Below, in pieces: positions 7,432-15,018 of a stretch of 26,331 nucleotides of DNA; position 1 is the first letter of the stretch, and every line of letters begins with the position of its first letter. The translations under genes and the position numbers were made by a program. Under the pieces are notes generated by a model. That model worked only from the letters and a program-made list of their open reading frames with translations. It was not told the DNA's origin and searched no databases. This stretch comes from Comamonadaceae bacterium UBA2334 (GTDB taxonomy: Bacteria; Pseudomonadota; Gammaproteobacteria; Burkholderiales; Burkholderiaceae_C). The stretch lies in the NCBI GenBank assembly GCA_002344885.1, contig DDUQ01000009.1, positions 510-26,840 of the forward strand, written 5' to 3'.

Positions 7432-8514
7432 TCAGCCGCGGTTTTCGTACACGCCCAGTTTGCGGTGGAACGGCGATTCGTCGGCCATGAACACGTAGGC
7501 TGGTGCGTGGGCGTTCCGGTTGGTCAGCGTCACGGCGGTGTAGCCGGGGGCGCAGCAGGTGTCGGCCTCGGCCAGGGTGAAGGTGGTGGCATGCTCGCCG
7601 GCGTTGCCCACGGCGACGTCCACGCTGCCTTCGATCTGGTGGAACACGCACGAAGGTGACCGTGCTGGCAGGCGCAGCGTCTGGCCGGGGCGCAGCATCA
7701 GGGCGTAGTAGCCCAGGTTGTTCTGCGCATCGGCTCCGGTCTCGGGGTTGACGTAGGTGATCTGCACGGCCTCCAGCGCGGGCTGGTCTTCTGCCATGGC
7801 CTGCAGCGCAGCCTTGGCATCTGCCCAGGGGTAGCGCAGCATGGGGTAACCGCCATGGCTGTTGGTGGCACCTGCCGAGCCGTTTTGACGCACGAACAAC
7901 GGGGTGGGCGCCACACCGCCACGGGCATACGCCTGGTCGCCGCGTCCGGGCTTCACCTCCTGGCGCTGGCCTTCGATGGCATACGACGTCTCGGCGTAAT
8001 AGATGACGGGCAGGTCCAGCACGTCCAGCCACACCACGGGCTCGGTGCCGGTGTGTTCGTGTTCATGCCACAGGCCGGTGGGCGTCAGGATCAGGTCGCC
8101 CCGTTGCATGGGGCAGCGCTCGCCGTCCACGGTGGTGCAGGCGCCTTCACCTTCTACCACCATGCGCACGGCGTTGGGGGTGTGGCGGTGGCTGGGGGCC
8201 CATTCGCCGGGCAGCAGCAACTGCATGCCCAGATACATGGCGGGGCTGGCCTTCATGTTTTCCAGGCCGTGGCCAGGGTTGGCCAGCACCAGCACGCGGC
8301 GCTCGGCTTTTTCCATGGGGGTCAGTTCACCCGCGCGCATCAGCAGCGGGCGCAACGCCTGGTAGGGCCAATGGGTGGGCGCTGTCTTGCGGGTGGGCAC
8401 GCCGGGCGGCAGCACGGCGCGCAGGCTGGGCCACAGGGGCACGAGGTTGAGGGCGGTCAGTTCGTCGCGGTAGGACTGGGGGAGGTCTTCCAGTCGGCCC
8501 AAGGCGTGGCTCAT
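7432..8514 (-). CDS. nagI: Gentisate 1,2-dioxygenase
   Basis: This 360-residue bicupin ring-cleaving dioxygenase converts gentisate (2,5-dihydroxybenzoate) to maleylpyruvate using Fe(II) and O2. The first cupin contains S-H-R-H-T-P-N-A-V-R, with H109 and H111, and the matching L-W-H-E-H-E-H-T-G, with H150. These are the three iron ligands of the family at the expected spacing. The C-terminal cupin (about 255-350) lacks an obvious metal triad, as is common in this family. A-A-G-G-A-A lies a few bases before the ATG at 8514. The gene is second in the operon, 57 bases after the hydroxylase gene that makes gentisate. Confidence 0.94.
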   Translation of the reverse strand: MSHALGRLEDLPQSYRDELTALNLVPLWPSLRAVLPPGVPTRKTAPTHWPYQALRPLLMRAGELTPMEKAERRVLVLANPGHGLENMKASPAMYLGMQLLLPGEWAPSHRHTPNAVRMVVEGEGACTTVDGERCPMQRGDLILTPTGLWHEHEHTGTEPVVWLDVLDLPVIYYAETSYAIEGQRQEVKPGRGDQAYARGGVAPTPLFVRQNGSAGATNSHGGYPMLRYPWADAKAALQAMAEDQPALEAVQITYVNPETGADAQNNLGYYALMLRPGQTLRLPARSPSCVFHQIEGSVDVAVGNAGEHATTFTLAEADTCCAPGYTAVTLTNRNAHAPAYVFMADESPFHRKLGVYENRG

Positions 8515-8571
8515 GAAAATTCCTTGTTTAATAGCTGAATCGTCAATGAATACAAGCGGTGAAGGCCGTTT

Positions 8572-9792
8572 TTATCCCTGATTCAGGCAGTTGGTGACGT
8601 TCCAGCCGTACAGCCACTCCATGGCATCGTAGAAGCGCTCCTGGCTGCGGCCCTTCCACAGGCTGTTGCGCACCAGGCGCTCCACGCCGGCCGCGTGGTA
8701 GATGCGGCCCATCTCGCGGCCCGACAGCACGATGCGGGCGGTGCGGGTAACCCGGTTCTTCTGGTACAGCGCCAGGGCAGCGTCCCAGTCGTGTCCTTCA
8801 GCCGTGCGAGACACGCGCAGCGCTTCGCCCAACGTCACCGCGTCTTCCAGCGCCATACAGGCACCCTGGGCCATGTATTGCGTGGTGGGGTGTGCGGCGT
8901 CGCCCAGAATGGTCGTGCGGCCATGCACCCAGTTGGCAATGGGCTCGCGGTCGGCGGTGGCCCAGCGGCGCCAGGTCTTGGGCAGCTCGATCAGTTGGCG
9001 GGCTTTGGGGCAAATGCCCTGGAAGTAGCTTTCCACTTCTTCCTTGCTGCCGTCGGTCACGCCCCACTGTTCTTGCTGGCGGCTGTGGAAGGTCACCACC
9101 ACGTTGTACTGCTCACCACCGCGCAGGGGGTAGTGCACCAGGTGGCACTTGGGGCCGGCCCACAGGCTGGCGGCGTTCCATTTCAGGTCGTCGGGGAAGT
9201 CGGCCTTGTCCACCACGGCGCGGTAGACCACGTGGCCGGTCACGCGGGGTGGGTCGTTCACGTACTGGGCGCGCACCACACTTTTGCCACCGTCGGCCCC
9301 GATCAGGGCCTGGCCCGTCCAGCGTTTGCCGTTCTGGTCGATGGCGGTCACGGTGCCGTTGGTCTCGTCCTGTTCGATCTTTTCAATGCGGGTGCTGGTG
9401 AAGAACTCGACCCGCCCGGTTTCCACCGCACCTTCCAGCAGCGAGGTGTGGATGTCCACGCGGTGGATCACGGCGTAGGGGTTGCCAAAGCGCTGGCGGA
9501 AGGCCTCGCCGGTTTCCAGGCGGCCCACCAGGGTTTCGTCGAGGGCGTCGTGCATCACCATGCAGTCGGTGTAGACGGCGCGGCCCCGGGTCTTGTCACC
9601 CACGCCCAGCGCGTCGAACGCATGGAATGCATTCGGCCCCAGTTGTATGCCTGCACCGATTTCGCCGATTTCGGCGGCCTGTTCGAACACTTGCACGTTG
9701 AAGCCCTGGCGCACCAGCGCCAGCGCGGCGGCCAGACCACCGATGCCGCCGCCGGACACCAGGACGGGGAGAGAAGTCGCTTGTGAACCCAT
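8572..9792 (-). CDS. nagX: 3-hydroxybenzoate 6-hydroxylase (FAD-dependent monooxygenase)
   Basis: This is a 406-residue class A flavoprotein monooxygenase. It has the N-terminal dinucleotide fold G14-x-G16-x-x-G19 with E37 at the end of the second strand. A G-A-D-G-G-K-S (DG) motif lies mid-protein, and L-G-D-A-A-H-P precedes the flavin-binding helix near 300. The family also includes salicylate hydroxylases. Assignment to 3-hydroxybenzoate 6-hydroxylation, which gives gentisate, rests on the next three genes being exactly the gentisate route. Salicylate 5-hydroxylation is usually done by a multicomponent enzyme instead. The ATG at 9792 is preceded by CAGGAG at good spacing. This is the first gene of the operon and faces a MarR regulator across 91 bases. 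The mhbM or xlnD names are alternatives. Confidence 0.88.
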   Translation of the reverse strand: MGSQATSLPVLVSGGGIGGLAAALALVRQGFNVQVFEQAAEIGEIGAGIQLGPNAFHAFDALGVGDKTRGRAVYTDCMVMHDALDETLVGRLETGEAFRQRFGNPYAVIHRVDIHTSLLEGAVETGRVEFFTSTRIEKIEQDETNGTVTAIDQNGKRWTGQALIGADGGKSVVRAQYVNDPPRVTGHVVYRAVVDKADFPDDLKWNAASLWAGPKCHLVHYPLRGGEQYNVVVTFHSRQQEQWGVTDGSKEEVESYFQGICPKARQLIELPKTWRRWATADREPIANWVHGRTTILGDAAHPTTQYMAQGACMALEDAVTLGEALRVSRTAEGHDWDAALALYQKNRVTRTARIVLSGREMGRIYHAAGVERLVRNSLWKGRSQERFYDAMEWLYGWNVTNCLNQG

Positions 9793-9802
9793 GTTTACTC
9801 CT

Positions 9803-9826
9803 GTATGCTGATAATCAGTATGCTGA
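9803..9826. promoter_or_regulatory. Candidate MarR operator between regulator and gentisate operon
   Basis: The 91-base region between the hydroxylase start (9792) and the regulator start (9884) holds the 9-mer GTATGCTGA twice, at 9803-9811 and 9818-9826, 15 bases apart. Between and overlapping them is the palindrome CTGATAATCAG (9808-9818). This is the size and position expected for a MarR-dimer site that would overlap the hydroxylase operon leader. The role is inferred from position; a -35/-10 pair could not be assigned with confidence. Confidence 0.5.
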
Positions 9827-9883
9827 CGATAAGTGTAGGTATGATTTAAGCATTCATAGATCCGTACAAACCCTAGGTTCGTC

Positions 9884-10372
9884 GTGAGCAGTCCAGACTT
9901 GTCCAACCCATCGGCCGATGCCATGCCCGGCCCCTACATCCGGCGCTTGCAGCAGATTGCCGTGGCTTTGTTTTTGCAGGAAACAGAAGGGTTTGGCATC
10001 ACGGCGGTGCAGTACGGGGCGTTGCTGGCCGTCAGCCGTCAGCCGGGTCTGGACCAACGGAGCCTGGCCGCACTGATCGGGCTGGACACCTCCACCACGG
10101 CGGGCGTTGTGGACCGGCTCGAAGGCAGAGGCTTGCTGAGTCGGAGCGCGTCGCCCCATGACCGGCGGGTCAAGCTGTTGAGCGTGTTGCCGGATGGCGA
10201 GGCCCTGCTGGCAGACATTGCCCCCCATGTTCAGCGGGCGCAGGTGCGCATGCTGGCACCGTTGCCCGAGTCCGAGCGACCGGCGTTCATGCGCATGTTG
10301 CGCACGCTCGTCGATGCCAACAACGATGCCAGCCGTGCCCCGGCTGAAGGTCAGCAGGCTTTCCGGGAGTGA
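9884..10372 (+). CDS. MarR-family transcriptional regulator
   Basis: This 162-residue winged-helix regulator has the MarR layout. An N-terminal helix (about 17-33) precedes a DNA-binding domain at 39-100 containing T-A-V-Q-Y-G-A-L-L, the recognition helix region D-T-S-T-T-A-G-V-V-D-R-L, and the wing S-P-H-D-R-R-V-K-L. A C-terminal dimerisation helix follows. Divergent placement next to the 3-hydroxybenzoate/gentisate operon makes it the likely ligand-responsive repressor of that operon. The start given is a GTG with only a weak upstream TAGG. An in-frame ATG at 9923, thirteen codons on, is a possible alternative that keeps the whole fold. Confidence 0.88.
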   Translation: MSSPDLSNPSADAMPGPYIRRLQQIAVALFLQETEGFGITAVQYGALLAVSRQPGLDQRSLAALIGLDTSTTAGVVDRLEGRGLLSRSASPHDRRVKLLSVLPDGEALLADIAPHVQRAQVRMLAPLPESERPAFMRMLRTLVDANNDASRAPAEGQQAFRE

Positions 10373-10397
10373 CCGCCACGCCGCCGGTGCGGGGGCC

Positions 10398-10424
10398 TAC
10401 AGCAGCAGGCGCAGGTGCCGATAA
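10398..10424 (+). promoter_or_regulatory. Sigma-28 (FliA) flagellar promoter for the YjfB-family gene
   Basis: A perfect -10 element GCCGATAA (10417-10424) is preceded, at exactly 15 bases, by TACA (10398-10401; TACAG against the consensus TAAAG). This matches the FliA consensus TAAA-N15-GCCGATAA at 11 of 12 positions. It lies 51 bases before the ATG of a gene of the putative motility family, so sequence and context agree. Confidence 0.78.
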
Positions 10425-10475
10425 CATTGGTCATGCAGGGTGCATGATTGCGCACCCGCCCAATGGGAACATGTC

Positions 10476-10685
10476 ATGGACGTATCAGCATCCGGCCTCG
10501 TGCAGGCCGCTTTGGCCACATCAGGGGCGCAGACACATCAGGCTGTGCAGGTCTCGGTGTTGAAAAAAGCCCTCAACCTCGAAGCCGCGAATGCCCAAGC
10601 CCTTTTGCAGGCGCTGCCGCAGCCCGCACAGTTGCCGTTGGCACAGCACGGCAACCTGGGAACCCAGCTGAACGTGATGGCCTGA
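10476..10685 (+). CDS. YjfB-family putative motility protein
   Basis: This 69-residue protein belongs to the small YjfB/putative motility protein family, of unknown biochemical role. It shows M-D-V-S-A-S-G at the start, Q-A-V-Q-V-S-V-L-K-K-A-L in the centre, then A-L-L-Q-A-L-P-Q-P and a C-terminal H-G-N-L-G-T-Q-L-N-V-M-A. All of these follow the family pattern of helix, VLKKAL core and LG-x-x-ID/V-V-like end. There is no signal peptide or membrane segment. It has a FliA-type promoter 51 bases upstream, which ties it to the late flagellar regulon. GGGA lies upstream of the ATG at acceptable spacing. Confidence 0.8.
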   Translation: MDVSASGLVQAALATSGAQTHQAVQVSVLKKALNLEAANAQALLQALPQPAQLPLAQHGNLGTQLNVMA

Positions 10686-10754
10686 GGGTGTTGACCGATA
10701 CCCTCGTCTTCCGGCATTTGCCACGGAATTGACGGGTTTCAGGCTTGTTTATCG

Positions 10755-10778
10755 GGGCATCAGACCGGGGGGATGCCC
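10755..10778 (+). other. Hairpin upstream of the lipoprotein-FlgO pair
   Basis: GGGCATC (10755-10761) and GATGCCC (10772-10778) form a perfect 7-base stem with a 10-base loop, 35 bases before the lipoprotein ATG. There is no T-run, so it is not a normal terminator. It may be a leader structure or chance. No convincing -35/-10 was found for the following genes. Confidence 0.35.
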
Positions 10779-10812
10779 GTACAGTGCGGAAAAAGCCGAC
10801 CCACCCCTTGCC

Positions 10813-11598
10813 ATGTCCACGCGCCAGCCCATCAACTTGACCTCGCATCAGCAACCGACACCGTGTTGGGGCCGTGTGTTGCGTTTGTCTGCGGTGCTTG
10901 CACTGGTGCCCACCTGGGTGGCGTGCACCCACCTGGACGTGCCACGTGCCGAAAGCTATCCCGAGACCCAGCAGCACAAGGCGCGGGCGGTACATCACTG
11001 GGATGTTCTGGCTGACGACGTGGCCCAACGCATCCAATTCAAGACCCAGCAGGCAACGGGGGACGCCGTTGCGGGCTATCACCTGACGCCGTCAACAGTC
11101 TCGCCGTTTCACCGTGCATTTGCCGATTTGTTGCTGACCCGGCTGGTCAACCGGGACGTGCCCATGCAGACCGTGTCCAGGTCGGGCGACCAGGCCATGG
11201 GCATCATCCGGTTTGACGTGCAGGTGGTGCAACACGCCAGTTCAGGCTACAACCCACCCAAGTTGCCGCTGACCGTGCTGGCCAGCGGCTTGTCGGTGCT
11301 GCGCAACTTCTACCTCAACCCGCCGTCCGAGCTGGGCGGTGCCGCATTGGGTGTCGCCACTGCGCTGGCGCTGGATGCCTCCAACCTCAACCTGTCGGGC
11401 ACAGCCATGGGTGGCCCGACGCGGACAGAACTGCTGGTGTCCACCACTGTGGAGCACGGCACGCGCATCGTTGCCCGCACGTCCGATGTGTATTACATCG
11501 AGGCCAGGGACGCCCGCCTGTTCGTCGCGCCGCCGCCACCGCCACCTCCCCCGCCGCCAGCGCCCTCCAAAAACTGGAAAGTCGTGGGTGGCTCATGA
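10813..11598 (+). CDS. Putative lipoprotein with C-terminal polyproline tract, partner of FlgO-like gene
   Basis: I do not recognise the family of this 261-residue protein. After a charged start, a hydrophobic stretch (about 22-37) ends in W-V-A-C at C38. This looks like a signal peptide and lipobox, though Trp at -3 is atypical. The middle (about 90-225) alternates strands and helices, with a hydrophobic segment around 155-165 and an Ala/Leu-rich one near 180-195. The end has ten consecutive prolines (P240-P249) followed by A-P-S-K-N-W-K. Translation of such a run normally needs elongation factor EF-P. The stop overlaps the next start in ATGA, so the protein is translationally coupled to the FlgO-family protein and probably acts with it in the outer membrane or periplasm. 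Its own Shine-Dalgarno is weak. Confidence 0.75.
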   Translation: MSTRQPINLTSHQQPTPCWGRVLRLSAVLALVPTWVACTHLDVPRAESYPETQQHKARAVHHWDVLADDVAQRIQFKTQQATGDAVAGYHLTPSTVSPFHRAFADLLLTRLVNRDVPMQTVSRSGDQAMGIIRFDVQVVQHASSGYNPPKLPLTVLASGLSVLRNFYLNPPSELGGAALGVATALALDASNLNLSGTAMGGPTRTELLVSTTVEHGTRIVARTSDVYYIEARDARLFVAPPPPPPPPPPAPSKNWKVVGGS

Positions 11599-12122
11599 GA
11601 TGGCCGCATAACCGGATGTGGTTCGTGACTATGGCCTGCGCAGCAGCTTTGGCGGCACCAGGCTGTGCGTCGGTGGACGAAGGTTTGGGAGCCAACCTCA
11701 TCACGGTCAACTACCGTGCCACAGATGGCCTGATGCAGGGCGTGGAACTGGGCAAAGGCCAGCCCGTGCTGGTGGCCACCCTGGTTGATCAGGAAGACCT
11801 GGGCGAATCGTCCCGTTTGGGGCGGTTGGTGTCGGAGCACATTGCCAGCCGCCTATCCAACAAGGGCATCCGTGTGGTGGAACTGAAGTTGCGCGAACAG
11901 CTGTTCATGAAGCAGTCCACCGGTGCGTTGCTGTTGTCGCGCGAGGTGCGCGATGTGAGCCAGGCGCATGACGCCCAGGCGGTGGTGGTGGGCACGTACA
12001 CCTCGTCAGGGCAGACGCTCTACATCAGCCTGAAACTCGTCAAACCCGAGGGCAACACCGTCATCTCGTCGCACGACTATGCCTTGCCGCTGAATGCCAA
12101 TATCAAGGGCCTGCTGCGGTAA
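11595..12122 (+). CDS. flgO: FlgO-family outer membrane protein
   Basis: This 175-residue secreted protein has the FlgO domain. After a signal region ending A-A-P-G-C (C24, a loose lipobox) come N-L-I-T-V-N-Y-R-A-T-D-G-L, P-V-L-V-A-T-L-V-D-Q-E-D-L-G-E-S-S-R-L-G-R, I-A-S-R-L-S-N-K-G and V-V-E-L-K-L-R, the family's signature order. In Vibrio, FlgO is an outer membrane protein needed for full motility and associated with the flagellar base. The gene overlaps the preceding lipoprotein gene by four bases (ATGA). No FlgP or FlgT homologue follows; the next gene is on the opposite strand. The 113 bases after it contain only a weak 5-base inverted repeat (12173-12187) and no recognisable terminator. 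Confidence 0.8.
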   Translation: MRWPHNRMWFVTMACAAALAAPGCASVDEGLGANLITVNYRATDGLMQGVELGKGQPVLVATLVDQEDLGESSRLGRLVSEHIASRLSNKGIRVVELKLREQLFMKQSTGALLLSREVRDVSQAHDAQAVVVGTYTSSGQTLYISLKLVKPEGNTVISSHDYALPLNANIKGLLR

Positions 12123-12235
12123 GCCGCTCAGTCACATTTGATCAACTACCCGGCATTCCATGCGTCGAACAGGTCAATATTTTTGACGGGGGGTATGCCA
12201 ACCGCCTTCAAGGTGATATTCGCCTACGTTTGCAC

Positions 12236-13801
12236 TCAGAATGACGGCTTTGCCATCACAGCTTGCTGCTTGCCTTGGGCTTTCGCTCGGTAAAGTGCCT
12301 GGTCCGCAACTGACAGCAATGTCTTCGTATCGGTGCCATGCGCGGGAAACGTGGCAACCCCTACGCTGGCGGACAATGGCAGCGTCACACCATCAAAAGG
12401 CTGAGACAATGAACGAACCATTCGTCCTGAGGTTTCCAGTGCTGTGTCAGGCGAGACATCTGTCAACAACACCACAAATTCGTCCCCACCCATCCGGGCC
12501 ACAACGTCCGATCCCCGCGTGATGTCGAGCAGTCGCTGAGCAACCATCTTCAGCACCTCATCACCTGCCGCATGCCCCAACGTGTCGTTCACGGCCTTGA
12601 AACCGTCGAGGTCGATGGCCAAAACGGCCAGGGTTGTCTGTTTGCGCGTTGCAAAAGACAGTGCGCGAGCAGTCGCCTCGTCAAACAGGAGTCGGTTGGG
12701 TAGCTTTGTCAGACTGTCGTGCTGTGCAAGAAACTGCGCCCGTTTCATTGCGTCGCTGGCTTGCAGCAACGCAGCCCCGACGTTTTCTGCTTCTTTGAAT
12801 TGCACTTGCGGCAGGGATACGGGATCGCCTTTCCCCACGGCAATGGCGGCATCGTTGAGTTGACGTACCGAGGACAACACGCGCTGCGCTATGCCTCGGG
12901 CGAACCAACCACCGAGACCGACGGCACAGACGATGCCCGCCAGCACCCGCCATACCTGGTTCATCAGGCTCTCGTGCAAGAGCGAACGCGGTGCACCCAC
13001 TGCAACGGACCAGCGCCAGGTATCCGAGCTTGCGTAGGCTGCGAGCACCGGCACCCCATCTTTGGTCTGGATTTCAAGTTGTCCTTTCCCACCAGCACGG
13101 ACTGCAGCGGCAAGTTCAGGGACAGCTTGCTGACCGGTATAACGATCTGCGTCTCTGGAGCGGCCAACGATGGTGCCCGTTTCATCCAAAACCGCCACAA
13201 CCCAACTGTCATCGACTGGGAAGCGTTGCAGAATGGCATTGATGTGGTCGGGCGAAAGGCCTATGTTCAGGCTGTAACGAACCTGGCCATCGACCATGAC
13301 GGGTACGCCCATGGCGATTGCCGGCTTTCGAGTGACCGGGCCTGTGAATACGCCAGTCAGTACCGTTATGCGCCGGGTGAACACACTTGCCAGAGCGGGC
13401 GGTGTACCGTGCTCGGGTAAAGGTGCTTCGAAGGGCTGAAGCGTGTTCATGACCTGCTTGCCGCTGGCGTCGGTCATCACGTAGTTGTAAACAATGCCCT
13501 GAACCAAAGCGGCCTTGGCCCTGGCATGAAACCGACTTATGTCCCCGGAAGCCAGTTCTTCAGATGTGGCCAGAATTCGAAGCGCGGACTCGATGGTCGC
13601 TAAATCTCGCTCGAGTGCCGTGAGCACCTCTTGGGCTTGCAGAGTTGTACTCAGTTCCACCGACGCTTGCTGCAGTCGCAAGTTGGAATATGCCAGGCTG
13701 GCGCCGACCAGGCCAACTGGCACAATGCAGACTGCGACCATCCAGCCCAGATGCAGACGAAGCGAAAATTGCCGACCCTTGCCGATCAGGTTATTTAACA
13801 T
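12236..13801 (-). CDS. Membrane-bound diguanylate cyclase with extracytoplasmic sensor domain
   Basis: This 521-residue protein is predicted to make cyclic di-GMP. Membrane segment 1 spans about 17-38. A periplasmic sensor region (about 40-280, Cache-like in length and pattern) follows, then membrane segment 2 at about 283-302 and a HAMP-like linker. The GGDEF domain starts with H-D-S-L-T-K-L-P-N-R at 361 and has D397 for metal binding. The active site is intact: G-G-D-E-F at 438-442, with the inhibitory-site motif R429-x-x-D432 five residues before it. No EAL domain is present. The start is uncertain. ATG 13801 is used; an in-frame GTG at 13873, with an AAGAAAG-like sequence upstream, would add 24 residues. 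It lies downstream of cheV on the same strand, so the two may be cotranscribed, linking chemotaxis and c-di-GMP signalling. Confidence 0.9.
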   Translation of the reverse strand: MLNNLIGKGRQFSLRLHLGWMVAVCIVPVGLVGASLAYSNLRLQQASVELSTTLQAQEVLTALERDLATIESALRILATSEELASGDISRFHARAKAALVQGIVYNYVMTDASGKQVMNTLQPFEAPLPEHGTPPALASVFTRRITVLTGVFTGPVTRKPAIAMGVPVMVDGQVRYSLNIGLSPDHINAILQRFPVDDSWVVAVLDETGTIVGRSRDADRYTGQQAVPELAAAVRAGGKGQLEIQTKDGVPVLAAYASSDTWRWSVAVGAPRSLLHESLMNQVWRVLAGIVCAVGLGGWFARGIAQRVLSSVRQLNDAAIAVGKGDPVSLPQVQFKEAENVGAALLQASDAMKRAQFLAQHDSLTKLPNRLLFDEATARALSFATRKQTTLAVLAIDLDGFKAVNDTLGHAAGDEVLKMVAQRLLDITRGSDVVARMGGDEFVVLLTDVSPDTALETSGRMVRSLSQPFDGVTLPLSASVGVATFPAHGTDTKTLLSVADQALYRAKAQGKQQAVMAKPSF

Positions 13802-13962
13802 GGCAAAAGGGTTCAGGGTAGTCCTGAAACCGATATGCACGCTCGTTGCAGCACGGGAGTCACGGCGATCCACGCTTTCTTGAACGCACTGCCAAGGTAG
13901 GTGCGGCCGTTATCCCGGGGGCTGGCACTGAACGGGCAAAAGAGCCAGTTTCAGCTGCAGGT

Positions 13963-14934
13963 TCAGTGTTGGTGCTCGTAGCGCATCAGCACACCACGGA
14001 TGGTAGATGCCAGTTCGTCGGCCTGGAACTTCGCAACATAACCATCCGCCCCCACGTTGCGCACGTGGTCTTCGTTGGTCGCACCGGACAGGGACGAATG
14101 GATGACCACCGGCAGATGCCTGAAGCGGCTGTCCGACTTGATGTTTTTGGTCAGCATGAAGCCGTCCATTTCGGGCATTTCCAGGTCGGTCAGCACCATG
14201 GCCACGCGGTCGGTGATGTGCTGGCCTTTGGATTCGCAGTCGTCGGACAGCGTTTGCAGCTTGTCCCAGGCTTCCTGACCCGATTTCGTCATGATGAAAG
14301 GCACGCCCATGGCCTTCAGCCCGTTTTCGATCATGGCGCGGGCCACGAACGAGTCGTCAGCGGCCAGCACCACCGTGCCCGGCTTGATCTTGACCACCGG
14401 CCCGATGGCCGATGCGTCGATGTCGGCACCTTCGCTGGGCATGATGTCGCCGAGGATGGATTCGACGTCCAGCACCTGTGCCAGGCGGGAGTTGTTCACA
14501 TCGCCGTCCAGTCTCGCAATGCTGGTGACCTTGCCGCCTTGGGCACCGCGTTCAGCCGGCAGCACCTGTCCCCAGTCCAGGCGGACGATGTCTTCGACGC
14601 TTTCGACGGCAAATGCCTGTGTGGTCCGTGCAAACTCGGTCACCAGCATGATGTTCAGGCCGGTCACTGGCGTAACGCCCACCACGGCAGGCAAGTCGAT
14701 GACCGGGATGATCTGGCCGCGCAGGTTCACCATGCCCAGCATGTGCTTGGATGCGCCAGCCATTTCGGTGATCTCTGGCATGGCCACGATCTCGCGGATC
14801 TTGAACACGTTGATGCCGAACAATTCCGACTGGCCATTGGCCTTGGCTGTCCCCAGTCGGAACAGCAGCATCTCAAATTTGTTTGAACTGGTCAGGTTCG
14901 ACCGTTCGTCGACTTCTTGCTGGATAGAGCTCAT
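13963..14934 (-). CDS. cheV: Chemotaxis coupling protein CheV (CheW-receiver fusion)
   Basis: This 323-residue cytoplasmic protein couples chemoreceptors to CheA and carries a receiver domain for adaptation. The CheW-like domain covers about 20-165, with F-G-I-N-V-F-K-I-R-E-I-V, M-L-G-M-V-N-L-R-G-Q-I-I-P-V-I-D-L and the usual strand order. The receiver domain (about 186-320) has acidic residues D193/D194, phospho-acceptor D250 in L-T-D-L-E-M-P-E-M-D-G-F, S280 at the usual Thr/Ser position and K302. CAGGAA is well placed before the ATG at 14934. It is followed on the same strand by the diguanylate cyclase and is divergent from the mini flagellar gene. No other che gene is in the window. Confidence 0.94.
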   Translation of the reverse strand: MSSIQQEVDERSNLTSSNKFEMLLFRLGTAKANGQSELFGINVFKIREIVAMPEITEMAGASKHMLGMVNLRGQIIPVIDLPAVVGVTPVTGLNIMLVTEFARTTQAFAVESVEDIVRLDWGQVLPAERGAQGGKVTSIARLDGDVNNSRLAQVLDVESILGDIMPSEGADIDASAIGPVVKIKPGTVVLAADDSFVARAMIENGLKAMGVPFIMTKSGQEAWDKLQTLSDDCESKGQHITDRVAMVLTDLEMPEMDGFMLTKNIKSDSRFRHLPVVIHSSLSGATNEDHVRNVGADGYVAKFQADELASTIRGVLMRYEHQH

Positions 14935-14994
14935 GCCACGTTCCTGTGAATTAGAGGCGGTACACCTGCACCAGCCCGTCCCGCATTCTAGGAC

Positions 14995-15018
14995 CCTGTT
15001 GTTGCGCGTGGCAACAGG
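14995..15018. repeat. Inverted repeat in the cheV / mini-rod intergenic region
   Basis: CCTGTTG (14995-15001) and CAACAGG (15012-15018) form a perfect 7-base stem with a 10-base spacer. They lie about 60 bases upstream of cheV in a 282-base divergent spacer. It could be an operator for cheV or a leader hairpin. The rest of the spacer holds a weak FliA-like match GAAA-N16-GGCGATAC (15080-15107) on the plus strand, which is not strong enough to call as a promoter. Confidence 0.4.

Noticed and set aside
8695..9786. A 363-residue open frame opposite the hydroxylase
   Set aside because: The composition is dominated by G, V, A and H, with no motif, and the opposite strand encodes a well-supported flavoprotein.
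10694..10701. ACCGATAC as a FliA -10 for the lipoprotein-FlgO pair
   Set aside because: It has two mismatches and no -35 box at 15 bases.
10749..10756. TTATCGGG, a reverse match to a FliA -10 box
   Set aside because: There is no -35 match at the right distance, and no gene starts downstream on the minus strand.
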